Below, piece after piece: positions 32,664 through 41,554 of a DNA stretch of 64,000 nt (position 1 is its first letter; each line of letters begins with the position of its first letter). This stretch comes from an uncultured Bacteroidaceae bacterium (GTDB lineage: Bacteria > Bacteroidota > Bacteroidia > Bacteroidales > Bacteroidaceae). Below the pieces are notes generated by a model. It was not told the DNA's origin, ran no database searches, and saw nothing but the letters and a program-made list of their open reading frames with translations. Made by a program: the position numbers and the translations under genes. The stretch is from assembly GCA_934271655.1 (NCBI GenBank), contig CAKQRW010000008.1, positions 1-64,000 of the forward strand, in the 5' to 3' direction.

Positions 32664-34022
32664 TCATTCGGCAGTCTTCTTAGCGGCAGTCTTTCGTGCT
32701 GGCTTCTTTGCAGGCTTAGCCTCATCGGCAGCCTCTGTAGGATTATACTTCTCCAGCTTCTTGCGCAGGCGCTCTATCTCCTTGTCCTTGGCAGCGAGTT
32801 CGTCATCCTGATTCTTGATGATAGTGATAAGTCCATCTATCTCCTCATTGTCGGCACCGCCATAGAGGTTGTTCACGCGGGCGATGAAATCGCCGAGGAT
32901 GTTCATGTAGTTGGTGAACGCGTCGTAAGGCCCGTCGTAGATGCCGCGATACTGGTTGCCCGGCTTTGTGTTCATGAAGCGGAAGTTGTTTGACGCCTGA
33001 AGCGAATCCCAGTCCATCTGTATGCGGCGGTCACCGCACACGCGCACACGATCTGCCACGCTGTAGAGCTTGTTGAAGGCTTCTCTCTGCATCACGTTGC
33101 CCAGCCAGCATGAGGTGTCACGCTCCTCGTCCACCCATGAGATGCTGTAAGGCACTTCAAGCGCGCCGACACTCTTCTCCTCGCACACCTCCGATGGGAG
33201 GGCAAAGCCTATGCCGCGCTCCTTGGCCAAGGCAGGGATGGCCTTGAGGAAATCGAGGATATTGCTTGATAGAGGCTGGAGTATGCCAAATGTGACAAGC
33301 TCGCCAAAGATGTTGATGATTTTCTCCTCCTCGGGCGTGCTGGCTATCCAGTCGAGCCACTTGTCGGCAAAGAGCGGGAACTCAGACCAGTCGGTGTGAG
33401 AGAAGCGCTCTGTGATGTCCTCCGAGAGCTTGATGTCGCGGAGCAGGAGCTTCAGGCGCGGGTCGGAAGCGCAGTGATAAACATAGTGGGGCGATTTCCA
33501 GCCCAGCACATGCTTGGCACCCTCTGTTATCATGCCCTTGAAGCCCATGGCTGCCACCTGCGCGCCTATGTCGTCATTGTAGATGAGAGACGAGTTGCGG
33601 AACACTGTAGGGCGCTTTCCAAACTTGTCCTCGATGGTGTCGCTCATGTGCTTCACCTCGGCAGCGAAGCTCTCCTCGTTGGCGAGCGAGGCGAGTCCAT
33701 GGCTGTATGGCTCGCAGAGAAACTCCACCTGTCCTGTGGCGTTGAGCTCCTGCAGCAGGTCGATGACCTGGGGCGCGTGAAACTCCAGCTGCTCCAGTCC
33801 GCATCCCGACAGAGAGAAAGCCACTCTGAACTCAGGATGGTCCTTGCACATCTGTATGAGTGTCTGGAGAGCGGGCACGTAGCTGCGCTCAGCTATGTCG
33901 TTTATAGAGCGGTCGTTCTCATAGTCGTCGTAGTAGTAGTGATCACGGCCTATGTCAAAGAAGCGGTAACGCTTGAGATGTACTATCTGATGAATCTCGA
34001 AATAAAAGCAAATCTTCTTCAT
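32664..34022 (-). CDS. GH57 alpha-amylase-type enzyme with coiled-coil and basic tail
   Basis: A 452-residue cytoplasmic enzyme (no signal peptide) starting MKKICFYFEIHQIVHLKRYR, the GH57 opening motif. Further motifs are FRVAFSLSGCGLEQL, VEFLCEPYSHGLASL and GKRPTVFRNSSLIYND. From about residue 395 a coiled coil (DDELAAKDKEIERLRKKLEK) is followed by an Ala/Lys-rich tail (AKPAKKPARKTAAKKTAE). GH57 enzymes act on alpha-1,4 glucans. With the glycogen synthase-like and debranching genes it belongs to the glycogen cluster. A 171-bp gap separates it from the upstream gene. Confidence 0.93.
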   Translation of the reverse strand: MKKICFYFEIHQIVHLKRYRFFDIGRDHYYYDDYENDRSINDIAERSYVPALQTLIQMCKDHPEFRVAFSLSGCGLEQLEFHAPQVIDLLQELNATGQVEFLCEPYSHGLASLANEESFAAEVKHMSDTIEDKFGKRPTVFRNSSLIYNDDIGAQVAAMGFKGMITEGAKHVLGWKSPHYVYHCASDPRLKLLLRDIKLSEDITERFSHTDWSEFPLFADKWLDWIASTPEEEKIINIFGELVTFGILQPLSSNILDFLKAIPALAKERGIGFALPSEVCEEKSVGALEVPYSISWVDEERDTSCWLGNVMQREAFNKLYSVADRVRVCGDRRIQMDWDSLQASNNFRFMNTKPGNQYRGIYDGPYDAFTNYMNILGDFIARVNNLYGGADNEEIDGLITIIKNQDDELAAKDKEIERLRKKLEKYNPTEAADEAKPAKKPARKTAAKKTAE

Positions 34023-34193
34023 GTTTTCATTGTAGGTTTTATGCTATTGTGGCATGCGGCTGCGCCTGCCCGCCATGGTGTTCTTCCACCACTGCAAGCT
34101 CCTGGCCTTCAGACATCTCTCGCTGCTCACGTGAGGGCAGCGGCATGCGTACGCACAACAACGGTATAAAAAGATATTTTTGTTTCACTTAAC

Positions 34194-35471
34194 TCAATGG
34201 ATGAATCCGCCGTTGTAGATGCACTCGTCATACAACTTGCGTATGCGGTGTCCCACCTTCACCCATGTTATCCCTGCCACCTCCTTCAGGCCTTCTTCCT
34301 GCAGGTACTGGTGGAGTCCCTCGTTGGTGCAGAGCGAGTAGATGTAGTCTGCCATGGCGTTGATGTCCCAATAGTCCACCTTTATCACCTTGTCGAGAAT
34401 CTCGCCGCAGCCCGACTGCTTTGAGATGATGCACGGGGTGCCGCACTGCATGGCCTCAAGCGGGGCTATGCCGAACGGCTCGGAGACTGATGGCATCACA
34501 AAGACATCGCTGGCCTTGTAGCATTCATACACCTCCTTGCCGCGCAGGAATCCGGGGAAATGGCATCTGTCGGAGATGCCCTTGGCCGCAGCCAGGTCGA
34601 CCATCTCCCAGTATTTGTCGCCAGAGCCGGCGAAGCAGAAGCGTATGTTCTTTGAGCGCTTGCACACCAGGTCGGCCGCCTCTATGAAGTATTCAGGGCC
34701 CTTCTGCATCGTGATGCGTCCGAGGAAGGTGACTACCTTCTCCTTGCCATGGTCCACGCGCGGAATGTCGAGATATTCCTGCGGCAATGGATAGACAGCG
34801 TTGTGCATGGCGAAGCACTTGCGAGGGTCTTGGTGATACTCACGTATGACGGTCTGCCGTGTCAGCTCCGACACGCACATGATGCAGTCGGCGTGGTCCA
34901 TTCCGTTCTTCTCTATAGAATACACTGTGGGATTGACCTTGCCGCGCGAGCGGTCGAAGTCGGTGGCATGCACATGGATGCACAGTGGCTTGCCGCTCAC
35001 CATCTTGGCATGCACTCCTGCCGGATAGGTGAGCCAGTCGTGCGCATGTATGATGTCAAACTGCTCAGAGCGTGCCACCACGCCTGCTATGATGGAGAAG
35101 TTGTTTATCTCATCGTGCAGATTGCCCGGATAGCCGCCGGCAAACTCCATGCATCCCATGTCGTTGACATTCATGTATGAGAAGTCGGCGTAGATGTGGT
35201 TGCGGAAATTATAGTACTGCTCAGGAGTCATGTAGTCTGGCAGCCTGTTCTTCACATAGTCGTAGTCGTGGTCACGGTACACGATAGGCACCTGGTTCAT
35301 GCCTATGATGCGCAGGAACTTTTCCTCTTCGCCTGTGGGCTTAGGAAGGCAGAATGTGATTTCCGCGTCGGGCTGCCCCTCCACCATTCCCTTTGTGATG
35401 CCATAGGAAGCGACAGCGAGACCACCATATATCTTAGGAGGGAATTCCCAACCAAACATTAAAACTTTCAT
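34194..35471 (-). CDS. Glycogen/starch synthase-type glycosyltransferase (GT4-like)
   Basis: A 425-residue GT-B enzyme. The N-terminal domain starts MKVLMFGWEFPPKIYGGLAV, with the glycine-rich acceptor-side loop. FDIIHAHDWLTYPAGV is at about residue 140. The C-terminal nucleotide-sugar domain contains VVTFLGRITMQKGPEYFIEA, FVMPSVSEPFGIAPLEAMQC (Glu-rich donor motif) and GTPCIISKQSGC. It is predicted to elongate glycogen or a related alpha-glucan. It lies 24 bp after the debranching gene, in one unit. Confidence 0.92.
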   Translation of the reverse strand: MKVLMFGWEFPPKIYGGLAVASYGITKGMVEGQPDAEITFCLPKPTGEEEKFLRIIGMNQVPIVYRDHDYDYVKNRLPDYMTPEQYYNFRNHIYADFSYMNVNDMGCMEFAGGYPGNLHDEINNFSIIAGVVARSEQFDIIHAHDWLTYPAGVHAKMVSGKPLCIHVHATDFDRSRGKVNPTVYSIEKNGMDHADCIMCVSELTRQTVIREYHQDPRKCFAMHNAVYPLPQEYLDIPRVDHGKEKVVTFLGRITMQKGPEYFIEAADLVCKRSKNIRFCFAGSGDKYWEMVDLAAAKGISDRCHFPGFLRGKEVYECYKASDVFVMPSVSEPFGIAPLEAMQCGTPCIISKQSGCGEILDKVIKVDYWDINAMADYIYSLCTNEGLHQYLQEEGLKEVAGITWVKVGHRIRKLYDECIYNGGFIH

Positions 35472-35495
35472 AATATTCCTTTCCTCCTCTTGGTA

Positions 35496-37439
35496 TTAGT
35501 AATTATAGAATTTAGACAGTTCCTTGTTCACTCGCAGCACCGCAGACACATTCATGGCGAAGGACAGGGCTCCACGTCCTGCGAACGGCGGGTTGCCGTC
35601 GAAGAGCTCGGGCAGAGTGCCTATGCAATGGTAGAACATCTCCTCCTCAAGTCCGGCGAAGCAGCGGTCCACCCATGAGAGAGCACTCCTCCTGTAGACC
35701 TTCAGCGATGTCTCAAGATAGAAGCCCGACATCCATGGCCACACTGTGCCCTGGTGGTAAGCGGCATCTCTCTGAGCCTGACCGCCCTGGTAGACAGGGT
35801 TGTAGCCGCCCGACTTAGGTGACAGGGAACGTATGCCCTTAGGCGTGAGCAGCTCTCGGGTGCATATGTCGAGTATTTTCTTGCATTCTGGAATGGTGAG
35901 CGGGCTGTAGTCGAGCGATGATGCGATGAGCATGTTTGGCCTGACAGACCATGATATGAAGTCGCCGTCGACATAGTCGAGCAGATAGCCGTGCTCGTTG
36001 AGGAAGACCTTCTTAAACGATTCGCCAGTCTTCTCCGCCTGCTCCGAGCACTTGGCAGCGTCGGCCGAGCATCCTGCCGCCATGAGCATGTCGGCGCAGA
36101 ACATCAGAGCGTTGTACCACAGAGCGTTTATCTCCACCACAAAGCCTGAACGTGGCACTACGGGATGGCCGTTCACCTCTGAGTTCATCCATGTCACGGC
36201 ATGCTCTCTGCCGTCGGTCGACAGCAGTCCGTTGTCTTCAAGCTTCAGGTTGTCGTGGCCGTCTTCCATGATGAACTTCACGATTCTCTCCACCAGTTTG
36301 CCGTATTTCTCTCGCGCGGCGTCGGCTCCGACAAACTTGGCGTACTGCTGGATGCACCACACTGCCCACAGGAGCACGTCGGGCTTGTCCATCTCATACA
36401 TCTCTATAGAGGATTTCTTTCCCTCGATAAAGTCATAGACAGCCCTTTCGGCTGTAGCCATGGCCTTCTCGAAATATTCGGTCTCGTCGATGGCTATTGT
36501 CAGGCCTGGCAGGGCCACAAACATGTCTCGCGCACGGCACTTGAACCATGGGTAGCCTGCTATGATGTAGTGCTCGCCCTCTTTCTCATAGTGGAACTGG
36601 TGGGCGGCGTTGACCAGACAAGACTGGAAGTTGGTGCGAGGCACGTGCACCTCATACTCATAGTCGAAGATCTTCTTCAGCTGGCTCGACTTCAGTTCGC
36701 TCACTCCTGCGGCGAAAACCACGCTCTCGCCTTTCTTGATGTTGAACTCGAAGTAGCCCGGCACATACAGGTCCTCACGGTATTCATAGCCCATCTCCTG
36801 CTCCTTCTGATACTCTATGCCCTTGTACCAGTTGGGCTCGAAGACGAACTCATTCTTCTTGTTGAGCTGCATCATCAGCTCTGGATAGCCTTCATACATG
36901 CAGGTCTTTATTCCATTGTCTATCAGGGAATAGTCCCTGCTGGCCTTGTCGTTCTCATGGGTGCACTCGCTCACGCTGCGGAACGCAAGGAACGGGCGCA
37001 GCCTCAGCGTAGTGGCTGAATGCGCGTCCACAAGGGTGTAGCGTATCAGGATGCGGTTCTCAAAGTGCTGGAACACGCGCTCCTTCTTCAGGATGACGCC
37101 GCCCACACGATAGATGGTGGTGGGCAGGCGGTCCCACTCGCACGAGCGTATGTACTTGTGTCCGTTAGGACTGTACACATTGCCTGAATACTTGTGCAGA
37201 CCAAGGTTAAACTGGGCGCCATGCTGTATTACCGTCTCATCGAGAGAAGACAGCAACACATGGTTGCCCTCATCCAGTTCGGGCACGGGAACGACCAGCA
37301 GACCGTGATACTTACGAGTGTTGCAGTCCACTATGGACGAACACGAATACGCGCCCGACTTGTTAGTCCGGAGCACCTCCTTGGGAAGCGACTCCTGCAG
37401 ATTCGTCATCAGCGATTTGTCGAAACGTAGATAACTCAT
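35496..37439 (-). CDS. Glycogen debranching enzyme, amylo-alpha-1,6-glucosidase type (GH133)
   Basis: A 647-residue protein. The N-terminal GDE_N domain contains EVLRTNKSGAYSCSSIVDCN and TRKYHGLLVVPVPELDEGNH. The C-terminal (alpha/alpha)6 GDE_C domain contains YIIAGYPWFKCRARDMFVAL, EINALWYNALMF and HQGTVWPWMSGFYLE. It removes alpha-1,6 branch glucose of glycogen. It is the first gene of the debranching-GT4-GH57 unit, with a -7 box at 37486-37493, and is divergent from a Crp-family regulator. Confidence 0.94.
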   Translation of the reverse strand: MSYLRFDKSLMTNLQESLPKEVLRTNKSGAYSCSSIVDCNTRKYHGLLVVPVPELDEGNHVLLSSLDETVIQHGAQFNLGLHKYSGNVYSPNGHKYIRSCEWDRLPTTIYRVGGVILKKERVFQHFENRILIRYTLVDAHSATTLRLRPFLAFRSVSECTHENDKASRDYSLIDNGIKTCMYEGYPELMMQLNKKNEFVFEPNWYKGIEYQKEQEMGYEYREDLYVPGYFEFNIKKGESVVFAAGVSELKSSQLKKIFDYEYEVHVPRTNFQSCLVNAAHQFHYEKEGEHYIIAGYPWFKCRARDMFVALPGLTIAIDETEYFEKAMATAERAVYDFIEGKKSSIEMYEMDKPDVLLWAVWCIQQYAKFVGADAAREKYGKLVERIVKFIMEDGHDNLKLEDNGLLSTDGREHAVTWMNSEVNGHPVVPRSGFVVEINALWYNALMFCADMLMAAGCSADAAKCSEQAEKTGESFKKVFLNEHGYLLDYVDGDFISWSVRPNMLIASSLDYSPLTIPECKKILDICTRELLTPKGIRSLSPKSGGYNPVYQGGQAQRDAAYHQGTVWPWMSGFYLETSLKVYRRSALSWVDRCFAGLEEEMFYHCIGTLPELFDGNPPFAGRGALSFAMNVSAVLRVNKELSKFYNY

Positions 37440-37485
37440 AATCGTATTATAAGGTATAAATATACAATATTTAGGTTTACTTCTT

Positions 37486-37493
37486 CAAAATTA
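37486..37493 (-). promoter_or_regulatory. -7 box for the glycogen cluster
   Basis: Minus-strand TAATTTTG, 46 bp upstream of the debranching enzyme start. Confidence 0.55.
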
Positions 37494-37631
37494 GTGTTTT
37501 TTTTTCACTCCTGCAATCTTTTTCAATCTTTTCTTCAAAAAAAAGAAGAACAAAGTCTTTCTTTTTTGAAAAAACATGTTGAATAGCAGAAAAAACGCAT
37601 TCGAAATCTTGTGTAATTGACAATATGTCCG

Positions 37632-37639
37632 TAACTTTG
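37632..37639 (+). promoter_or_regulatory. -7 box for the Crp-type regulator
   Basis: TAACTTTG, exact consensus. The glycogen promoter is about 140 bp away in the other direction, leaving an A/T-tract-rich shared control region. Confidence 0.6.
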
Positions 37640-37726
37640 CACTGCTTAATGCTTTTATAGGAGAGCCGCATGGCTCTACAGGCATTTGCTGACACAGAGA
37701 GACTACACAAAGTTTTTTTTAAGGTA

Positions 37727-38431
37727 ATGAAGAAGAAGGAAGCCACAATATTTTCAGAGACCATACACTGCCTGCAGGAAATCATATCCCTGCTCACTCC
37801 TGAGCAGCAGGAGGAACTGAAAGACAGCCTGTCTATCCAGCATTTCAAGAAGAACGAGCCCATATACCAGGATGGAGAAGTGCCGCAGATGCTGCATTGC
37901 CTCATCAAGGGAAAGGTGAAGGTGTATAAGGACGGCATCGGAGGCAGGACACAAATCATACGTGTCATCAAGCCCGTGGAATATTTCGGCTACCGCGCTT
38001 ACTTTGCCAACCAGAACTATGTCACGTCGGCTGCGGCCTTTGAGCCAAGCACTGTGTGCCTCATCCCCATCGACATCATAGAGCGCTGGATATCGGAGAA
38101 CAGCAAGCTGGCTCTCTTCTTCATCAGGATGCTTGCCATTGAGGTTGGCATGTCTGACCAGCGCACGGTCAACCTGACACAGAAGCATATCAGGGGGCGT
38201 CTGGCCGAATCGCTCATCTTTCTCCGCGACAACTACGGTCTGGAGGAGGATGGTGCCACACTGTCGATATACCTGTCAAGGGAGGATCTTGCCAATATGT
38301 CCAACATGACCACATCCAATGCCATACGCACACTCTCTGCTTTTGCGCAGGAGAAGATCATTGCCATCGACGGCAAGAAGATAAAGATCATTGACGGAGA
38401 GAGCCTGGAAAAAATCAATAAGATAGGTTGA
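37727..38431 (+). CDS. Crp/Fnr-family regulator, possibly Cur-like carbon-use regulator
   Basis: A 234-residue regulator. The cyclic-nucleotide-type sensor domain contains FKKNEPIYQDGEVPQML, GKVKVYKDGIGGRTQIIRVI and KPVEYFGYRAYF (about 35-120). The C-terminal winged helix contains RLAESLIFL and YLSREDLANMSNMTTSNAIR (about 165-205). It resembles the Bacteroidales Crp-type global carbon regulator (Cur/BT4338) as I recall it, which is inference. An upstream ATG at 37670 has an AGGAG five bases ahead and could be used, giving 253 residues. I prefer 37727 because the intervening DNA has an 8-T run and non-conserved sequence. It is divergent from the glycogen genes. Confidence 0.87.
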   Translation: MKKKEATIFSETIHCLQEIISLLTPEQQEELKDSLSIQHFKKNEPIYQDGEVPQMLHCLIKGKVKVYKDGIGGRTQIIRVIKPVEYFGYRAYFANQNYVTSAAAFEPSTVCLIPIDIIERWISENSKLALFFIRMLAIEVGMSDQRTVNLTQKHIRGRLAESLIFLRDNYGLEEDGATLSIYLSREDLANMSNMTTSNAIRTLSAFAQEKIIAIDGKKIKIIDGESLEKINKIG

Positions 38432-38481
38432 CATAGCAGCTATAGAGGCTATAGGAGCAACAGCAGCATACATTATACAAG

Positions 38482-38526
38482 AAAGAGTGACACGGGCACA
38501 AGCCGCATCACTCTTTTATTTTTTTT
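38482..38526 (+). terminator. Terminator of the Crp-type regulator gene
   Basis: AAAGAGTGA pairs with TCACTCTTT (38482-38490 and 38508-38516), followed by an almost pure T tract. Confidence 0.85.
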
Positions 38527-38660
38527 GAAGACAGTACGTATATTCTTGAAGCCCCCATGTCTGTCAGGAAGGTCTTATGTCTAATTCTTAAAGGTTCCAT
38601 AGCCTTCCGCAAGCACAGAGTCATCCTTTCGCAAGCGAGCGCATGTGAGAGCCATGCGTC

Positions 38661-39602
38661 TCAGTCCTCAGGCACAGGCACAACGAAGTTGAGCACTTCC
38701 TTCTCCAGCGTCACCTTGATAGGCTCGGGCGACTTGGCCTGCAGCACCATGCCGTCGAGCGAGACAAGCGCCTTGTCCACATTGTTGATGACGATGCTGC
38801 TGGCGCGGTAAGGGTGCACGTTCTTGTAATTGAGGAAGCGTCCCTTGCCCAACAGCCAGAAGCCCTCGAAGAGTTGCCACCACTCAGGCCTGGTGATGAG
38901 CGACACGTCAAGCAGACCATTGTACGGCACAGAATTGGGTGTCTGTCCATAGCCATGGCAGTTGCCTATGCACACCGACATATAGGCGCTGTCGATAGGT
39001 TCGGTGTCTATCTTCAGCGACAGGTCATACTGCTTGCGCTCAAATATCTGGCTTATCAGCGCCGGAATGGCTGTCAGCTTGCTTGAGCCTATTATCTGGG
39101 CAGCGTCGTTGGTCGTCTTGATGAGACGCGCTCCAAGCCCTATGTTGACGCAGTTGAGGAAATAGCGGCGCTGCGGCAAGCCGTCGTCCATGTATACACA
39201 CTTGCCCACATCGACCTTGCGCACGTGCCTGGCTATGATGCTGTCCACCGCCAGCTTGTAGTCATCGACCGACAGTCCCCAGAACCGGGCGAAGTCATTG
39301 CCTATGCCATTAGGGATGACGGCCAAGGCAAAGTCGTCGGGGAGAGAGTCGCGGCTTTCCATCACAGCATTGACAGCGCTGTTGAGCGAGCCGTCGCCCC
39401 CCACGAGGGCTATGGTGGAATAGCCATTGCCACACATCATCTTGGTGAGACGCTCCACTGAGCTAAAAGCCTCCGACTGCACGAAGTCGTAGAGCACGCC
39501 CCTGGACTCCATGTACTTGCGCATCAGCCGCCATCGTTTCTGCGACTGGTCCAGTCCTGTGTGCGGACTGTATATCACTCCTATCCGTTTGCCTTCTGCC
39601 AT
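38661..39602 (-). CDS. Diacylglycerol/lipid kinase-family protein
   Basis: A 313-residue protein. The DAGK catalytic region has ALVGGDGSLNSAVNAV (about 66-81) and LAVIPNGIGNDFARFWG (nucleotide and substrate loop). The C-terminal beta domain contains FLNCVNIGLGARLIK. It phosphorylates diacylglycerol, sphingosine-like or other lipids; Bacteroidota make sphingolipids, so the acceptor is open. The start at 39602 is the family-like MAEGKRIGVIYSP, overlapping the end of miaA by 22 bp, which suggests coupling. Confidence 0.9.
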   Translation of the reverse strand: MAEGKRIGVIYSPHTGLDQSQKRWRLMRKYMESRGVLYDFVQSEAFSSVERLTKMMCGNGYSTIALVGGDGSLNSAVNAVMESRDSLPDDFALAVIPNGIGNDFARFWGLSVDDYKLAVDSIIARHVRKVDVGKCVYMDDGLPQRRYFLNCVNIGLGARLIKTTNDAAQIIGSSKLTAIPALISQIFERKQYDLSLKIDTEPIDSAYMSVCIGNCHGYGQTPNSVPYNGLLDVSLITRPEWWQLFEGFWLLGKGRFLNYKNVHPYRASSIVINNVDKALVSLDGMVLQAKSPEPIKVTLEKEVLNFVVPVPED

Positions 39603-40330
39603 AACTCCTTCACTTTTTCTATCCGTTCCTCCACTGGCATCTGCACATCGAGCCAGTGAATCTTTATTCCGCGGCGCTCCTCCATGCCTCTGAACCATGT
39701 CATCTGCCGCTTGGCAAACTGGTGGATGGCTATCTCAAGGAGCGACACCATCTCGTCATAGCCCAGTTGCCCAAGCAGATAGAGCGTCACGTATTTATAT
39801 TCCAGACCATACCTTATCAGCCGCTCTGTGGACACTCCCCTATCTATCAGCCCTCTTATCTCGTCCACCATGCCCTCGTCCATGCGCGCCGCAAGCCGCT
39901 TGCTTATCTTCTCGCGGCGCAGCTCGCGGTCTATCTTCAGTCCGATGGTGAGAGAATCAAACGGCGGGAAGACCCTGCCGTCAAACTCATATCCCTTGAT
40001 GACGCTCTCTATGTACATGCCTGTGCCGCCACACAGTATTGGAGTCCGGCCACGGCTCACTATGTCCCCATATGCCTCCAGAAAGCCCTGCTGCCACTCA
40101 TACACGTTGTAGCGCACGCCTGCATCGACGATGTCGATGAGGTGATAAGGCACCTGCTCGCCATCAACGACATAATCAGCCAGGTCTTTGCCAGTGCCTA
40201 TGTCCATGCCACGGTACACCTGACGGCTGTCGGCACTGATGATCTCGCCACCAATGTCATGTGCCAAGCGTGCGGCAAAACCTGTCTTGCCGCACGCTGT
40301 AGGACCCAATATGGTAAGTATTCTGTTCAA
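39581..40330 (-). CDS. miaA: tRNA dimethylallyltransferase, short form
   Basis: A 249-residue enzyme adding a dimethylallyl group to A37 of tRNAs reading UNN codons. The P-loop is ILGPTACGKTGFAARLA (about residues 7-23). DSRQVYRGMDIGTGK and PILCGGTGMYIESVIKGY are the DMAPP and tRNA-contact motifs. Usual MiaA is about 300 residues, so this lacks part of the swinging insertion domain. Bacteroidales often have two MiaA paralogs, and this may be the short one. It overlaps the lipid kinase gene. Confidence 0.91.
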   Translation of the reverse strand: MNRILTILGPTACGKTGFAARLAHDIGGEIISADSRQVYRGMDIGTGKDLADYVVDGEQVPYHLIDIVDAGVRYNVYEWQQGFLEAYGDIVSRGRTPILCGGTGMYIESVIKGYEFDGRVFPPFDSLTIGLKIDRELRREKISKRLAARMDEGMVDEIRGLIDRGVSTERLIRYGLEYKYVTLYLLGQLGYDEMVSLLEIAIHQFAKRQMTWFRGMEERRGIKIHWLDVQMPVEERIEKVKELWQKANG

Positions 40331-40442
40331 GATAATATATTTGTTCTGTTCGTTACTTATTATTAGAGAGCAAGCCGCTTATTGCATACTTGGGAGGATG
40401 CATCAGCGCAATCTCCCCAGACCGCCATCACGGCAGAGCTTG

Positions 40443-41420
40443 TCAGATAGACAGCTCGTCGAGCACGCGGATCAAGCTCTTGTTCATGGCCTTGTCTGAA
40501 CGTATGGCGTCGGTGAACGGCACATAAACGACTTCGTCATTGCGCACTCCTATCATCACGTTGCGCTGTCCGTCGAGAATGGCGTCAATGGCGCCTGCTC
40601 CCAATCGGCTGGCCAGGATGCGGTCGCGCGCAGACGGTGAGCCGCCACGCTGCAGATGTCCGAGTATAGACACGCGCACGTCATACTGCGGATACTCCTT
40701 CTTGACCCTGTCGGCATAGAACATGGCTCCGCACTTGGGGCTCTCGCTCACAATGACGATGCTGGAGTTCTTGCTCTTGCGTATGCCGCGTCCGATGAAG
40801 TGCTCCAGTTGGTCGGCGTCGGTGCTGTCCTCAGGGATGATGGCAGCCTCGGCTCCGCTGGCGATGGCACTGTTCTGTGCCAGGAAGCCTGCGTCACGTC
40901 CCATCACCTCCACAAAGAAGATGCGCTCATGCGATGTGGCCGTGTCGCGTATCTTGTCCACACATTCCACGATGGTGTTCAGCGTGGTGTCATAGCCTAT
41001 GGTGAGGTCTGTGCCGTAAAGGTCATTGTCGATAGTGCCAGGCAAGCCTATGCACGGCACGTCAAACTCCTGCGCAAAGATGCGTGCGCCAGTGATTGAC
41101 CCGTTGCCGCCAATCACCACCAGAGCGTCTATGCCCTCTTCCTTCATGGTGTCATAGGCTTTCTGCCTGCCCTCTGGCGTCATGAACGAAGAGCTTCTCG
41201 CGCTCTTCAGGATGGTTCCGCCACGAGCGATGATGTTGCTGACATCCTCTGTGGTGAATTCCTTTATCTCATCATTGACGAGTCCGTCATATCCGCGATA
41301 GATACCTTTCACAGTGAAGCCCTTGCATATAGCAGAGCGTGTGACCGCACGTATAGCGGCGTTCATGCCGGGAGAGTCGCCTCCCGACGTGAGGATTCCG
41401 ATACAGTTAATCTTTGACAT
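40443..41420 (-). CDS. pfkA: ATP-dependent 6-phosphofructokinase
   Basis: A 325-residue group I PfkA. ILTSGGDSPGMNAAIRAVTR (residues about 7-26) holds the ATP-binding GG. VVIGGNGSITGA is the second nucleotide loop with N instead of the usual D in GGDGS, which can mark altered donor preference or an allosteric class. GLPGTIDNDLYGTDLTIGYD carries the catalytic Asp (TIDND). FVEVMGRDAGFLA and LGHLQRGGSPSARDR complete the F6P site. An in-frame upstream ATG at 41465 is unlikely. It commits glucose to glycolysis and fits beside the glycogen genes. Confidence 0.95.
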   Translation of the reverse strand: MSKINCIGILTSGGDSPGMNAAIRAVTRSAICKGFTVKGIYRGYDGLVNDEIKEFTTEDVSNIIARGGTILKSARSSSFMTPEGRQKAYDTMKEEGIDALVVIGGNGSITGARIFAQEFDVPCIGLPGTIDNDLYGTDLTIGYDTTLNTIVECVDKIRDTATSHERIFFVEVMGRDAGFLAQNSAIASGAEAAIIPEDSTDADQLEHFIGRGIRKSKNSSIVIVSESPKCGAMFYADRVKKEYPQYDVRVSILGHLQRGGSPSARDRILASRLGAGAIDAILDGQRNVMIGVRNDEVVYVPFTDAIRSDKAMNKSLIRVLDELSI

Positions 41421-41554
41421 AAGCCTCTGTCTTTTGTTATGAATCTTTTTACCTTTTGTTTTCACTTATTTCACAAGGCGCACACGCTGTGCCAGCCTTC
41501 ATGTCGGCGGCAGCTGGCGCCTCAGCCTTTCATGCCTGGGCGACTGGCGCACCG

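Noticed and set aside
37670..37726. Alternative start of the Crp-type regulator with AGGAG
   Set aside because: It cannot be excluded, but the segment has an 8-T run and poor conservation features; noted in the feature entry.
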